This document shows, piece after piece, positions 34,408 through 43,396 of a DNA stretch of 64,000 bases (positions within the stretch are counted from its first letter, which is position 1; each line of letters starts with the position of its first letter). The notes under the pieces were generated by a model, which was not told where the DNA came from, made no database searches, and was given only the letters and a program-made list of their open reading frames with translations. Both the position numbers and the translations under genes were made by a program. The DNA comes from a bacterium D16-56 (GTDB lineage: Bacteria > Bacillota > Clostridia > Lachnospirales > Lachnospiraceae), in assembly GCA_003611875.1 (NCBI GenBank), contig RAYY01000019.1, forward strand, positions 1 to 64,000, given 5' to 3'.

Positions 34408-36246
34408 TCAGGCAGTATCGGGCTGGATTCCCCCTCCAAGAACCATGAACTCATATGGCTCCATTATATACATTTCATCTTCCAGAACCCTTTCCCCCAT
34501 TTTCTGCGCTTTGCCCATTTCCCCCACTTTTTCCAATAAGGTATGCTCATCCGGACACCCCGAAACACACTCTCTTTCAGGACAAAGTCCGACTTCGTCC
34601 GATAATAGATCCCTTGCAGCACCAAGTACCCCCTTTCTGAAAGAGCCGGCATTCAGAAATACCCTTTGAGAATAATTTTCCAGCAGTACCTTATATCCGC
34701 TCCACTCTCCGGCTATTTTCACCCTCTGTTTTTTCCCATCCAGATTACAGAACACCACCACCTTCTGCTCCCCCAGCACTCTCTGGTATGCCAGCACCAT
34801 ATCCGTCCCTGTCTCCAAAAATGAGATTTCTCCTTTTGCAATTACCGGGTACTTTTTCCTCATAGCAATCAACCTCTTATAAAAAGCAAGAATAGAATCC
34901 TGATCCTTCTGCTGGGCTTCTGCCGTAATCTCGTTTCGAAATGCGGCAGACATTGGAAGCCACGGCTCTGCTTTCGAAAATCCTCCATACTTTTCCCCAG
35001 TCCACTGCATGGGAGTTCTGCTGTTATCCCGGGATCTGGCCGATAAAATCGCAAGGGCTTCTTCTTTTGTCTTCCCCTTTTCCAATAAAATCTGATAATA
35101 ATTAAGACTCTCTACATCCCGGTACTGCTCTATGGATGGATAATGGGCATTCAGCATTCCGATTTCTTCTCCCTGATAGATATACGGGGTTCCCCGCATA
35201 AAGTGGATCATGCCTGCCAGCATTTTTGCTGACTCCTTCCAATAGGTCTTCTCGTCTCCCAGCCTGCTTACAATGCGCGGCTGGTCATGATTGCACCAAA
35301 ACAGCGCATTCCAGCCTCCCCCTTTCTGCATCCCCATCTGCCATTCCATAAAAAGCTCTTTCAATTTTTTGCAGTCTGCATCCATAAGCGCCCATTTATC
35401 CCCACCCTTATAATCCACTTTCAGGTGATGGAAATTAAAACACATAGAAAGCTCTTTTTGCTGTGGTGCAGAATATTGGATACAATGCTCCAGAGACGTG
35501 GAAGACATTTCCCCTACTGTTACGAAATCCTCAATTTCTGCATCTCTCACCAGTTCTTTCAAATACTCATGGACATGAGGGCCGTCACTATAAAATCTCC
35601 GCCCGTCTCCCTCAAAGTCATCCTCCATAACCTCTGGCTTGGAAATCAGGTTGATCACGTCAAACCGGAATCCCTTGATCCCTTTCCCTTTCCAAAAACG
35701 AAGGATATCTTTTAATTCTTCCCGAACCTGCAGGTTATCCCAATTCAAATCTGCCTGTGTCACATCAAATAACCGAAGATACCATTTTTTCAGCTCAGGC
35801 ACATATTCCCATGCAGAACCGCCGAATTTTGATTCCCAGTTTGTGGGCGCATGATCCGGTGTGCCTTCTTTAAAAATATAATACTTCTGGTATTTCACGT
35901 CTCCTGCCAAAGCTTTTTGAAACCATTCATGCTGTGTAGACGTATGATTAAATACCATATCCAGCATAATTCCCATGCCGCGTTGTTCACTCTGGCTGAC
36001 TAAATGCTCCAAATCCTCCATAGTTCCAAACTGAGGATTGATTTTACGATAATCCGCCACATCATATCCATTATCCCTCTGAGGTGAGATAAAAAACGGG
36101 GTCAGCCACAAGTAATCTACTCCTAGCTCCTGCAGGTAATCTAATTTTTCGATTACTCCGGGGATGTCTCCAAATCCATCCCCGTTACTGTCCCGAAAAG
36201 ATTTTGGGTATATTTGATACACTACTTTATTACTGAAATCTGTCAT
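34408..36246 (-). CDS. treC: Trehalose-6-phosphate hydrolase (GH13)
   Basis: Splits trehalose-6-phosphate into glucose and glucose-6-phosphate in the cytosol. 612 aa of GH13 fold: VVYQIYPKSFRDSNGDG, DMVFNHTS, nucleophile GFRFDVIN (near residue 198), acid/base TVGEMSSTS and NHDQPR. It is about 50 residues longer than typical TreA/TreC; the extra part is a linker in the C-terminal beta domain (about residues 540-595, starting GVLGAARDLLSDEVG). It follows treP, and the ribosome site lies in a tandem 17-bp repeat. Trehalose specificity rests on the treP/treR neighbourhood; oligo-1,6-glucosidase activity is the alternative. Confidence 0.9.
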   Translation of the reverse strand: MTDFSNKVVYQIYPKSFRDSNGDGFGDIPGVIEKLDYLQELGVDYLWLTPFFISPQRDNGYDVADYRKINPQFGTMEDLEHLVSQSEQRGMGIMLDMVFNHTSTQHEWFQKALAGDVKYQKYYIFKEGTPDHAPTNWESKFGGSAWEYVPELKKWYLRLFDVTQADLNWDNLQVREELKDILRFWKGKGIKGFRFDVINLISKPEVMEDDFEGDGRRFYSDGPHVHEYLKELVRDAEIEDFVTVGEMSSTSLEHCIQYSAPQQKELSMCFNFHHLKVDYKGGDKWALMDADCKKLKELFMEWQMGMQKGGGWNALFWCNHDQPRIVSRLGDEKTYWKESAKMLAGMIHFMRGTPYIYQGEEIGMLNAHYPSIEQYRDVESLNYYQILLEKGKTKEEALAILSARSRDNSRTPMQWTGEKYGGFSKAEPWLPMSAAFRNEITAEAQQKDQDSILAFYKRLIAMRKKYPVIAKGEISFLETGTDMVLAYQRVLGEQKVVVFCNLDGKKQRVKIAGEWSGYKVLLENYSQRVFLNAGSFRKGVLGAARDLLSDEVGLCPERECVSGCPDEHTLLEKVGEMGKAQKMGERVLEDEMYIMEPYEFMVLGGGIQPDTA

Positions 36247-36247
36247 C

Positions 36248-36281
36248 TTGTGCCTCCCTTATCGTTGTGCCTCCCTTATCG
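36248..36281. repeat. 17-bp tandem duplication carrying the treC ribosome site
   Basis: CGATAAGGGAGGCACAA (minus strand) occurs twice head-to-tail. The first copy contains the treP stop codon TAA and a GGGAGG; the second provides GGGAGG six bases before the treC ATG. Gain or loss of a copy would change treP-treC spacing. Confidence 0.8.
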
Positions 36282-38345
36282 GAATACTGCCACTGCTGTC
36301 TCATTTTCTATTACATTCATTCCTGTGTGGAACTGAATATCCTGTGCATTTCCTTTGCTGCTGATAATACATATTGTAACGTCCCGATGACCTGCCGCCT
36401 TAATTTTTGCTCTGTCAAATTTGATCAGCGGTGCGCCTGCCCGGACCTTCTGACCTTCTTGTACCAGATATTCAAATCCGTCCCCATTCATACTTACGGT
36501 GTCAATTCCTATATGCAGCAGAACCTCCATACCATTTTCCAGCTTTAATCCGCAGGCATGTCGTGAGTCTGGCATCAATGCTGCAATCTCTGCATCTGCC
36601 GGTGCATACAATGTCTCGGTCTCCGGAATAATCGCCATGCCATCACCCAAAATTCCTTCTGAAAAAACGCCGTCCTTTACTTCCTTCAGAGGAATCGCCT
36701 TTCCAGACAAAAATGCTGTTAACTTTCCTGACACTGCTTTATCTGCTATTTTGTATGCGGTTTTATCTGCTTCATTTGCTTCTTTATCCGCTCTTTGACT
36801 TGCTTCTTTATCCACTCTTTGACCTGCTTCGTTTTCACACATTACAGAAGCCGTTACTCCTGCCGCCAGACCGGCATCTGCTCCAGATCCAGAGGCAATT
36901 TCTGCCGGTCCGGCTGTCTCATTTACTTTATCCGCCAACAAGCCCTTCCTTCCGGCAACAGTTGTCAATAAAAACGGAACGGCAAATGCAATCACCATGC
37001 ACACTGCAAAGGAAGCCATAAACTGAGGCTGGATGGACAAGATACCAGGAATCCCTCCTACCCCGATGGCATTTGCAGTTGTTCCTGTGGCTACACAGAC
37101 CACTGCCGCCACCCCAGAGCCAATCATTCCACAGACAAAGGGAAATCCTTTTTTTAAGTTCACACCGAAAATTGCCGGTTCTGTAACGCCTAAATAACAG
37201 GAAATACATGCCGGAATGTTTACCTCCTGTGCTTCCGGATCCTTTCTCTGAAGCCAGACCATTCCCAAAACCGCAGAGCCCTGCGCAATATTCGACAACG
37301 CGATCATCGGCCACAGCATGGTTCCGCCGTAATCTGCAATCAGCTGTAAATCAATGGCATTGGACATATGGTGAAGCCCGGTAATGACCAGAGGGGCATA
37401 AACAGCACCAAATACAGCGCCAAATACCACCTTAAAGGTTCCGGTAATTCCGGCAAATACAAGTGCAGAGATTGCTGCTCCAATCTTCCAGCCAATCGGT
37501 CCTAACACAAAATGCGCCGCCATTACAGACAACAACAAGCTGCAGAACGGAACCACGATCATGGAGATCACCTGGGGCGTAATCCTTCGGAAAAATTTTT
37601 CCAGATACACCAAAGTAAAGGCTGCTAAAATCGCAGGAATGACCTGTCCCTGATAGCCGATCATATTAACCTGGAAGCCTCCAAAATTCCACTTGGGAAT
37701 GTCCGCCGCTGCTGTTCCCGCAACTACATACGCATTCAACAGCTGTCCGGATACCAGCGTCAGGCCAAGGACAATCCCAAGCATCTGGGTAGTCCCCATC
37801 TTTTTTGTCACAGACCAGCAGATACCCACCGGAAGCATATGGAATACCGCTTCCCCGATCAGCCACAGAAAACTGTCAATCCCTGCCCAAAACTGGCTGA
37901 TATCACATAATGTTTTTGTTCCGTTTTCAAACAAATATAAGCTGTCAATACAGTTTCGAAAACCAAGAATCAATCCGCCTGTAATAATTGCCGGAATGAG
38001 CGGTGCGAAAATCTCTGCCAGCGCAGTGATCACCCTCTGCAGCACATTCTGGTTCTTCTTTGCCGCCTGCTTTACTGCGTCCTTTGACACCCCTTCAATC
38101 CCTGCCTCTTTTACAAAGTCATTGTAAAAATCAGCTACCGTGTTCCCGATGATTACCTGAAACTGCCCTGACTGTGTAAAGCTTCCTTTCACAACCTTCA
38201 TTGCCTCAATCGCTTTTACATCTGCCTTCCCAGGCTCTGCCAAGGCAAACCGCATTCTTGTCATACAATGCGAAACTGCCGCAATGTTCTCTTTTCCGCC
38301 TACCAAACGTAACAATTGTTTTGCGTCTTCTGCATATTGTCCCAT
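36276..38345 (-). CDS. treP: PTS trehalose-specific EIIBCA
   Basis: Takes up trehalose with phosphorylation to trehalose-6-phosphate. 689 aa: EIIB (about 1-90; phospho-Cys in AAVSHCMTRMRFAL), EIIC membrane part (about 105-460, roughly ten helices) and a C-terminal EIIA (about 540-689; phospho-His in VLLHIGIDTVSMNG). The EIIC-EIIA linker (about 480-535) is unusual: a low-complexity Lys/Asp/Ala stretch with repeats of RVDKEAS / RADKEAN. An own EIIA makes it independent of Crr-type partners. It is first in the treP-treC operon under the TreR-type operators. Confidence 0.92.
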   Translation of the reverse strand: MGQYAEDAKQLLRLVGGKENIAAVSHCMTRMRFALAEPGKADVKAIEAMKVVKGSFTQSGQFQVIIGNTVADFYNDFVKEAGIEGVSKDAVKQAAKKNQNVLQRVITALAEIFAPLIPAIITGGLILGFRNCIDSLYLFENGTKTLCDISQFWAGIDSFLWLIGEAVFHMLPVGICWSVTKKMGTTQMLGIVLGLTLVSGQLLNAYVVAGTAAADIPKWNFGGFQVNMIGYQGQVIPAILAAFTLVYLEKFFRRITPQVISMIVVPFCSLLLSVMAAHFVLGPIGWKIGAAISALVFAGITGTFKVVFGAVFGAVYAPLVITGLHHMSNAIDLQLIADYGGTMLWPMIALSNIAQGSAVLGMVWLQRKDPEAQEVNIPACISCYLGVTEPAIFGVNLKKGFPFVCGMIGSGVAAVVCVATGTTANAIGVGGIPGILSIQPQFMASFAVCMVIAFAVPFLLTTVAGRKGLLADKVNETAGPAEIASGSGADAGLAAGVTASVMCENEAGQRVDKEASQRADKEANEADKTAYKIADKAVSGKLTAFLSGKAIPLKEVKDGVFSEGILGDGMAIIPETETLYAPADAEIAALMPDSRHACGLKLENGMEVLLHIGIDTVSMNGDGFEYLVQEGQKVRAGAPLIKFDRAKIKAAGHRDVTICIISSKGNAQDIQFHTGMNVIENETAVAVFR

Positions 38346-38372
38346 TCTTCAATCCCTCCACCTGAGCTTCAA

Positions 38373-38388
38373 ACTTGTTTAAACATGT
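38373..38388. promoter_or_regulatory. TreR-type operator 1
   Basis: ACTTGTTTAAACATGT, a palindrome identical to operator 2. It lies just downstream of the treP -10 box, over the expected transcription start. Confidence 0.75.
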
Positions 38389-38398
38389 TCTTTACTAT

Positions 38399-38427
38399 GT
38401 TATAGCATACTTGTTTAAACATGTCAA
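38399..38427 (-). promoter_or_regulatory. treP promoter
   Basis: On the minus strand TTGACA (38422-38427), 17 nt, TATAAC (38399-38404). Operator 2 overlaps the -35 edge and fills the spacer, so a bound repressor would exclude RNA polymerase. Confidence 0.75.
38409..38424. promoter_or_regulatory. TreR-type operator 2
   Basis: ACTTGTTTAAACATGT, identical to operator 1 and centred in the treP promoter spacer. Confidence 0.75.
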
Positions 38428-38440
38428 CACCTTTTTTAAT

Positions 38441-38456
38441 ATTTGTTTAAACAAGT
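38441..38456. promoter_or_regulatory. TreR-type operator 3
   Basis: ATTTGTTTAAACAAGT, the same core palindrome, two bases before the -35 box of the divergent treR promoter. Confidence 0.7.
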
Positions 38457-38458
38457 TG

Positions 38459-38487
38459 TTGACTTTTTTAGATTCTGTTTCTATAAT
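38459..38487 (+). promoter_or_regulatory. treR promoter
   Basis: TTGACT (38459-38464), 17 nt, TATAAT (38482-38487). It is back-to-back with the treP promoter and would leave a leader of about 210 nt before treR. Confidence 0.65.
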
Positions 38488-38510
38488 ATCTTTGTAGGAA
38501 TTACATCTTG

Positions 38511-38629
38511 GGTATACCTTGCAGCACAGAGTACCTCTGCTCCAAAAGAGCATGGCTTCACCGGCGTATGGTATACCTTATAGCATGAGGTACTCTCACT
38601 TCAAAAAACATGGGACCAAAAATCCCATC
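38511..38629. repeat. Imperfect 59-bp direct repeats in the treR leader
   Basis: Two copies start GGTATACCTT at 38511 and 38570 and stay alignable through GAGTACC / AGGTACT and CAAAA...CATGG. GGTATACC is itself a palindrome. A small hairpin ATGGGA-CCAAAAA-TCCCAT follows near the end. The function in the treR leader is unknown. Confidence 0.5.
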
Positions 38630-38702
38630 CCATAAAGCTTTGAATGTGCAAATATCTGTTGAATATAAAAAGTTCACTAATCTTTGATCAGAGGTAAAGA
38701 AA

Positions 38703-39434
38703 ATGCCAAAAGCAATCTATGAAAATATCTATAAAGACTTAAAACAAAAAATCGAAACCAATGTTTTTGCCTATCAGGAGCTTTTACCCTCAGAAAACAC
38801 ATTGATTCAAACTTATAACTGCTCCCGCAATACCCTCCGCCGGGCAGTCAGCCGCCTGGTAACGGATGGCTATGTACAGACCATGCAGGGAAAGGGAGTA
38901 CGCAATATCTATCAGCCCGCCGCACAGACCGCCTTCACCATCGGAGAAATCGAAAGCTTTCGGGAATCTGCCGCACGAAACGGCCATCGTCCCTTTACGC
39001 AAGTTCTTCTATTTACCGAGTTTGCGGTTAACGAAAAACAATCTCAATATACAGGCTTTCCTGTTGGAACCGATGTTTACTATATCCAACGGCTCCATTA
39101 TTTAGACGATATACCCTTGATCCTGAACCATAATTATTTCTTAAAAGAATCAGTCCCTGGGCTTACAAAAGAAATTGCAGAAAATTCTATTTATGAATAT
39201 TTGGAGAATACATTACGCATGACGATTGTAAACAGCAAACGAATCATGACAGTAGAAAAGATGACACAAATTGATGAAAAATATCTGAAGATGAATGCAG
39301 ATGATTATAATTGCATGGCAGTGGTCAGCAGCCAGACCTACAACCGTGACGGTGTGATGTTTGAGTATACCCAGTCCCGGCACCGCCCGGACTATTTCCG
39401 TTTTTATGATAATGCTGTGAGAAAACCGGTGTGA
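38703..39434 (+). CDS. treR: GntR/HutC-family trehalose operon repressor
   Basis: A 243-aa repressor with an N-terminal winged helix (YEELLPSENTLIQ-type: ELLPSENTLIQTYNCSRNTL) and a C-terminal UTRA ligand-binding domain (about 85-235; SIYEYLENTLRM). TreR repressors of Firmicutes are released by trehalose-6-phosphate. It is divergent from treP, with three operators between them, and so probably controls treP-treC and itself. The start is ATG 38703 after AGAGGTAAAG. The clear gap layout supports this role. Confidence 0.9.
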   Translation: MPKAIYENIYKDLKQKIETNVFAYQELLPSENTLIQTYNCSRNTLRRAVSRLVTDGYVQTMQGKGVRNIYQPAAQTAFTIGEIESFRESAARNGHRPFTQVLLFTEFAVNEKQSQYTGFPVGTDVYYIQRLHYLDDIPLILNHNYFLKESVPGLTKEIAENSIYEYLENTLRMTIVNSKRIMTVEKMTQIDEKYLKMNADDYNCMAVVSSQTYNRDGVMFEYTQSRHRPDYFRFYDNAVRKPV

Positions 39435-39583
39435 TTCACCTCTGATATGCTGATTGAAAAAAGAACACTTCTTGAACAAAACGAAAACAAAATGAAACAC
39501 AAAACAAATTACAGATCATGTAAAAAATTCATGGAAAGCACAATACAAAAATCACTGAAGACCAATCTTAAATATACTATTTA

Positions 39584-39619
39584 TCTCACAGCAAATCATT
39601 ATGCTGATTCGCTGTGAGA
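39584..39619. terminator. Long hairpin between treR and the capsule operon
   Basis: TCTCACAGCAAATCA pairs with TGATTCGCTGTGAGA over 15 bp (one mismatch) around a 6-nt loop. No U-run on either side, so it is an atypical or Rho-assisted terminator. It lies 43 bp past the last capsule gene on the minus strand and could end that long transcript. The rest of 39435-39661 shows nothing. Confidence 0.5.
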
Positions 39620-39661
39620 ATACATGACTTGGCCAAGTTTTAAAAAATAAGCCGCAACCGT

Positions 39662-40918
39662 TCAAGCATGAATGTTATTACTCACTGGTTCGTAAAAAGT
39701 ATCTGGATATTTCTCATCAAACGGTTCATTTGCCCACATCACAGTTACCAAATTCTCTGTTTCTGAAAGATTAATGATATTATGGGTATATCCTGGCAGA
39801 ATTTGAACTGCCCTCATCTCCTCCCCCGTGACCTCAAATTCGAGTATGGGATACGCTTCTTTTGTCTCCGGATCGATACCAACCTTTCTCTCCTGTATTA
39901 TCCCATGTCCGGAGATCACGATAAAGATCTCACATTTACTGTTGTGCCAATGCTGTCCGCGAGTTATCCCAGGCTTTGCAATGTTAATTGATACCTGACC
40001 ACAACAGGAAGTCCGAAATATCTCCGTAAAATTTCCGCGGTTGTCCACATGTGACCTAATAGAGTATGCTATTTTCGAAGAAGGCAGATATGATAAGTAA
40101 GTGCTGTATAATTTTTTTGCAAAAGATCCATCCGGTATTGATGGTATTTCACAAGTTACGGGCATCCCCTTGAAGGAATTTAACAGATCTATGATCTCTC
40201 CCAGGGTTGCATGATGAGTAATCGGAACATAGCAATAGCGGCCACAAGGAGTCTCTACCGCCTCCAGTCCAGTATGTTCTCCATCTACAGGGTATTCGCA
40301 GTGATGCTCTTTTCCTTCCAGTCCATCCAGCAGCTCCTCCACCAAATCATCTATATAAATCAATTCCAGCTCTGTCATCGGGTCATTCACTGTATATTCC
40401 AGATCATTGGCTATGGCGTTGCAGAAAGTAGCCACAGCAGAGTTGTAATTAGGTCTGCACCATTTTCCAAACAAATTAGAAAAACGATACACCAAAACCT
40501 TTGTACCTGTATCAGCCGCATACTTAAAAAACAATTTTTCGCTGGCAAGTTTACTCTTTCCATATTCCGAACCAGCAAACCGCCCAACTAAAGATGCTTG
40601 GGAGGAACTGGCAAACATCACAGGACAAGTATTGCGAACGTCTGCCAGGATCTTAAGAAGCGTAGAAGCAAAGCCAAAATTTCCCTTTGTAAATTCCGAT
40701 ATCTCCTTCGGCCGATTCACGCCTGCTAAATTAAACACATAATCCGCCTTCTTGCATGCTCTTATTAGTTCATCCCTGCTGCTCTTGTTATCATATTCAT
40801 AAATTTCCTCAATATTCAGATTGGGTCTGGTCCGATTCCTTCCGTCCCGTATCTCCTCCAAATTTTTAACAAGATTTCTTCCTATAAAACCATTACTTCC
40901 CGTTACCAAAATCTTCAA
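39662..40918 (-). CDS. capF: CapF-type bifunctional reductase/epimerase
   Basis: A 418-aa bifunctional enzyme of UDP-N-acetyl-L-fucosamine synthesis. The N-terminal SDR domain (about 1-280) has the NAD(P) motif GSNGFIGRNL and the active YGKSKLASEK (YxxxK). The C-terminal cupin (about 285-415) has the zinc-binding RGQHWHNSKCE segment. In S. aureus CapF epimerises and then reduces the product of CapE. It is last in the operon, 35 bp after capE. The third enzyme, CapG/FnlC (C2 epimerase), is not present in the window. Confidence 0.85.
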   Translation of the reverse strand: MKILVTGSNGFIGRNLVKNLEEIRDGRNRTRPNLNIEEIYEYDNKSSRDELIRACKKADYVFNLAGVNRPKEISEFTKGNFGFASTLLKILADVRNTCPVMFASSSQASLVGRFAGSEYGKSKLASEKLFFKYAADTGTKVLVYRFSNLFGKWCRPNYNSAVATFCNAIANDLEYTVNDPMTELELIYIDDLVEELLDGLEGKEHHCEYPVDGEHTGLEAVETPCGRYCYVPITHHATLGEIIDLLNSFKGMPVTCEIPSIPDGSFAKKLYSTYLSYLPSSKIAYSIRSHVDNRGNFTEIFRTSCCGQVSINIAKPGITRGQHWHNSKCEIFIVISGHGIIQERKVGIDPETKEAYPILEFEVTGEEMRAVQILPGYTHNIINLSETENLVTVMWANEPFDEKYPDTFYEPVSNNIHA

Positions 40919-40953
40919 TGTTTTCCTCCACGCTGTACACGCTTCACAGCATA

Positions 40954-42018
40954 TTATGCTCTGTGAGTATCAGATACTCCACCACACATTTCCAATGCTT
41001 TTCTCACATAATCCGCAGTAAGTATTTTTTCTACTGTGTTATCCACATCCAATCGCTTCGTGTTATGAGAGGTATATGCCTCGTCGGCTTCCGTTATGAC
41101 CCGCCCCTGGGCAAAATACTTATCATAATTTAAATCCCTGTTATCAGCCACTACTCGGAAATACCGTCCCATATCCTCAGAACGCAGTCGTTCTTCCCTG
41201 GTCATAAGTGTTTCATATAGCTTCTCTCCATGCCTGGTACCGATCATCTTGATGCCTGTATCTCCAAAAAGCTGCTGCACAGCTTTGGCAAGCACACCAA
41301 TTGTGGATGCATCGGATTTTTGTACAAACAAGTCTCCTGGCTGGGCATGTTCGAATGCAAATGAAACAAGGTCCACAGCCTCATCAAGATTCATGAGAAA
41401 ACGAGTCATATCCGGATTCGTGACTGTAATAGGATTTCCGCTCCGTATTTGATCAATAAAAAGAGGGATCACCGATCCCCTTGAACACATCACATTTCCG
41501 TATCTTGTACAGCATATAACCGTTTTACCTCTTTCTGCAGCAATTCTGGCATTTGCCCTTACCACATGTTCCATCATAGCCTTGCTTGTTCCCATGGCAT
41601 TAATGGGATAGGCAGCTTTATCAGTACTGAGACAGACAACCTTTTTTACCCCTTCCTCAATAGCCGCATGCAGCACATTGTCCGTTCCTTCCACATTGGT
41701 ATGTACTGCCTCCATAGGGAAAAATTCGCATGACGGCACCTGTTTTAGAGCAGCTGCATGGAATATGTAGTCTACACCAACCATTGCATCATGAACAGAT
41801 TGGAAGTTTCTTACATCTCCAATATAAAATTTCACCTTGTCTGCCACATCTGGATGATGAACCTGCAGTTCATGCCGCATTTCATCTTGCTTTTTTTCAT
41901 CACGGCTGAATATCCGTATCTGGTCAATGTCAGTATGGAGGAAATGCCTTAGGACAGCATGGCCGAAGGATCCTGTTCCTCCAGTGATTAGAAGGGTTGT
42001 TTTGTTAAAGTTGTTCAT
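40954..42018 (-). CDS. capE: CapE-type UDP-GlcNAc 4,6-dehydratase (inverting)
   Basis: 354 aa, an extended SDR that converts UDP-GlcNAc to a UDP-4-keto-6-deoxy-L-sugar. The NADP motif is ITGGTGSFGHAVLRHFL. The active site reads NAMGTSKAMMEHV, with the Met-x3-Lys variant known from the FlaA1/CapE/WbjB family. The start is ATG 42018, with AAGGAG 8 nt upstream; the longer frame to 42105 lacks a site. Upstream of capF, with which it feeds the L-FucNAc-type branch. Confidence 0.9.
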   Translation of the reverse strand: MNNFNKTTLLITGGTGSFGHAVLRHFLHTDIDQIRIFSRDEKKQDEMRHELQVHHPDVADKVKFYIGDVRNFQSVHDAMVGVDYIFHAAALKQVPSCEFFPMEAVHTNVEGTDNVLHAAIEEGVKKVVCLSTDKAAYPINAMGTSKAMMEHVVRANARIAAERGKTVICCTRYGNVMCSRGSVIPLFIDQIRSGNPITVTNPDMTRFLMNLDEAVDLVSFAFEHAQPGDLFVQKSDASTIGVLAKAVQQLFGDTGIKMIGTRHGEKLYETLMTREERLRSEDMGRYFRVVADNRDLNYDKYFAQGRVITEADEAYTSHNTKRLDVDNTVEKILTADYVRKALEMCGGVSDTHRA

Positions 42019-42118
42019 ATATTTAACACTCCTTATTACGGCGAATTTACAATATAAAAGTGTTCTCACCTGTTTACAGCACTGCTGAACAATGTAGTAA
42101 AACACAATCCGACTTATT

Positions 42119-43372
42119 TTATCTCCTCACTTCTGACTGCAATCGATAGAAAATATTCATATACGCCTCCATGTTTTTTTCTTTATTAAAATTAGCCTCT
42201 GCAAAAGCCCTTAAATCAGAACAATATTTTTCCTTTCCACATTTTAGAACTTCTTTTACTGCCGATACAAACCCATCCTGATCCTGATAATCCACTAATT
42301 TCCCTCTTTTGTTGTTAATCAATTCGACACAAGCTGTGGTTCGATATGCAACAACCGGTGTACCACAGCTAATCGCCTCTGCTGTAGTCTTACCAAATGT
42401 CTCTTGGCGAGTTGGATTTAAAAAAACATCTGCCATGGAATAATATTCTGCAAGAATTTCCGGATTCGTTACCTTTCCAATAATCTTCACGTTATTAGAA
42501 ATATCCTTAGCTCCCTCTAATAATTGACCAACTAAAATAACCAGAGCATCCTCAATCTGTTTAGCAGTGTGAATTATTGTTGAAAAACCTTTTGATTCAC
42601 TCCAAACAGTTGCAACTCCTAAAATCACTTTTTGATTTTCAGAAATCTTATATTTGGTTTTTATAGAACTACCATTTTTCGGTCTGAATAGGTCTAAATC
42701 TACCCAATTATACACACGTTGAATAATGTGAGCCTCTTTTAATAATGATTTTTTTGATTCATTAGTAATCCATTCAGATACTCCTACAACTGCCAGCCTA
42801 TGGATGGAATGAAACCACTTCTTTTTATCACAAAAACATTTAAAAGACATGTCAAAGAACCAGCTTACATTATCATGATGAATAGCAGGACAATTACCAC
42901 ATGTTGTTTGCCACTTTTTACATTTATATTGCGTAAAATATGTACAATGACCAGTAAAAAAGAAGCAATCATGTAAAACTATTACCGTGGCAATTTTATG
43001 TTTTGATAAATATTTAAATAGTTTTGGAAAATGGATTGAGTTATTATGCAAAACTCGAAGTATCACAATATCTGGTTTTCGTTCATCCATTTGTTTGATT
43101 AACGCATCTGTATCAGATCCAGAAAAATAACCCTGCAGACCAAAAATTCTTGAAAATAATGCATGTATTTTAAATGATTTGGCGTCCCCGTACAGTTTTA
43201 CTCTAGCATTTTCCTGAGAGTCATCGTTAAAGGAAGAAATAAAACAATATGAGTTTATTCCATGTGCACAAAACCATTCATGCATTTCCTTTGTTGTTCG
43301 TCCTGTACTATTGGAAAATCCAAAGGATCCATTTATTTGTATTATATTGAGCTGTTTTTTTCTGTCAGACAT
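42119..43372 (-). CDS. Glycosyltransferase family 4
   Basis: A 417-aa GT-B fold transferase. The N-terminal domain starts LNIIQINGSFGFSNSTGRTT. The C-terminal nucleotide-sugar domain carries ADVFLNPTRQETFGKTTAEA and ISCGTPVVAYRT, the GT4 E-x7-E pattern. A Cys-rich stretch near residues 155-165 (KCKKWQTTCGNC) is typical of a subgroup of WcaC-like transferases. Donor and acceptor unknown; it probably adds an L-FucNAc-type or related sugar, judging by the adjacent capE/capF. Confidence 0.85.
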   Translation of the reverse strand: MSDRKKQLNIIQINGSFGFSNSTGRTTKEMHEWFCAHGINSYCFISSFNDDSQENARVKLYGDAKSFKIHALFSRIFGLQGYFSGSDTDALIKQMDERKPDIVILRVLHNNSIHFPKLFKYLSKHKIATVIVLHDCFFFTGHCTYFTQYKCKKWQTTCGNCPAIHHDNVSWFFDMSFKCFCDKKKWFHSIHRLAVVGVSEWITNESKKSLLKEAHIIQRVYNWVDLDLFRPKNGSSIKTKYKISENQKVILGVATVWSESKGFSTIIHTAKQIEDALVILVGQLLEGAKDISNNVKIIGKVTNPEILAEYYSMADVFLNPTRQETFGKTTAEAISCGTPVVAYRTTACVELINNKRGKLVDYQDQDGFVSAVKEVLKCGKEKYCSDLRAFAEANFNKEKNMEAYMNIFYRLQSEVRR

Positions 43373-43396
43373 ATTTTTACACCGTAATTTTCCATT

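Noticed and set aside
34188-34454. Minus-strand frame after treC
   Set aside because: Covers the terminator hairpin and treC end in another frame; no family signal.
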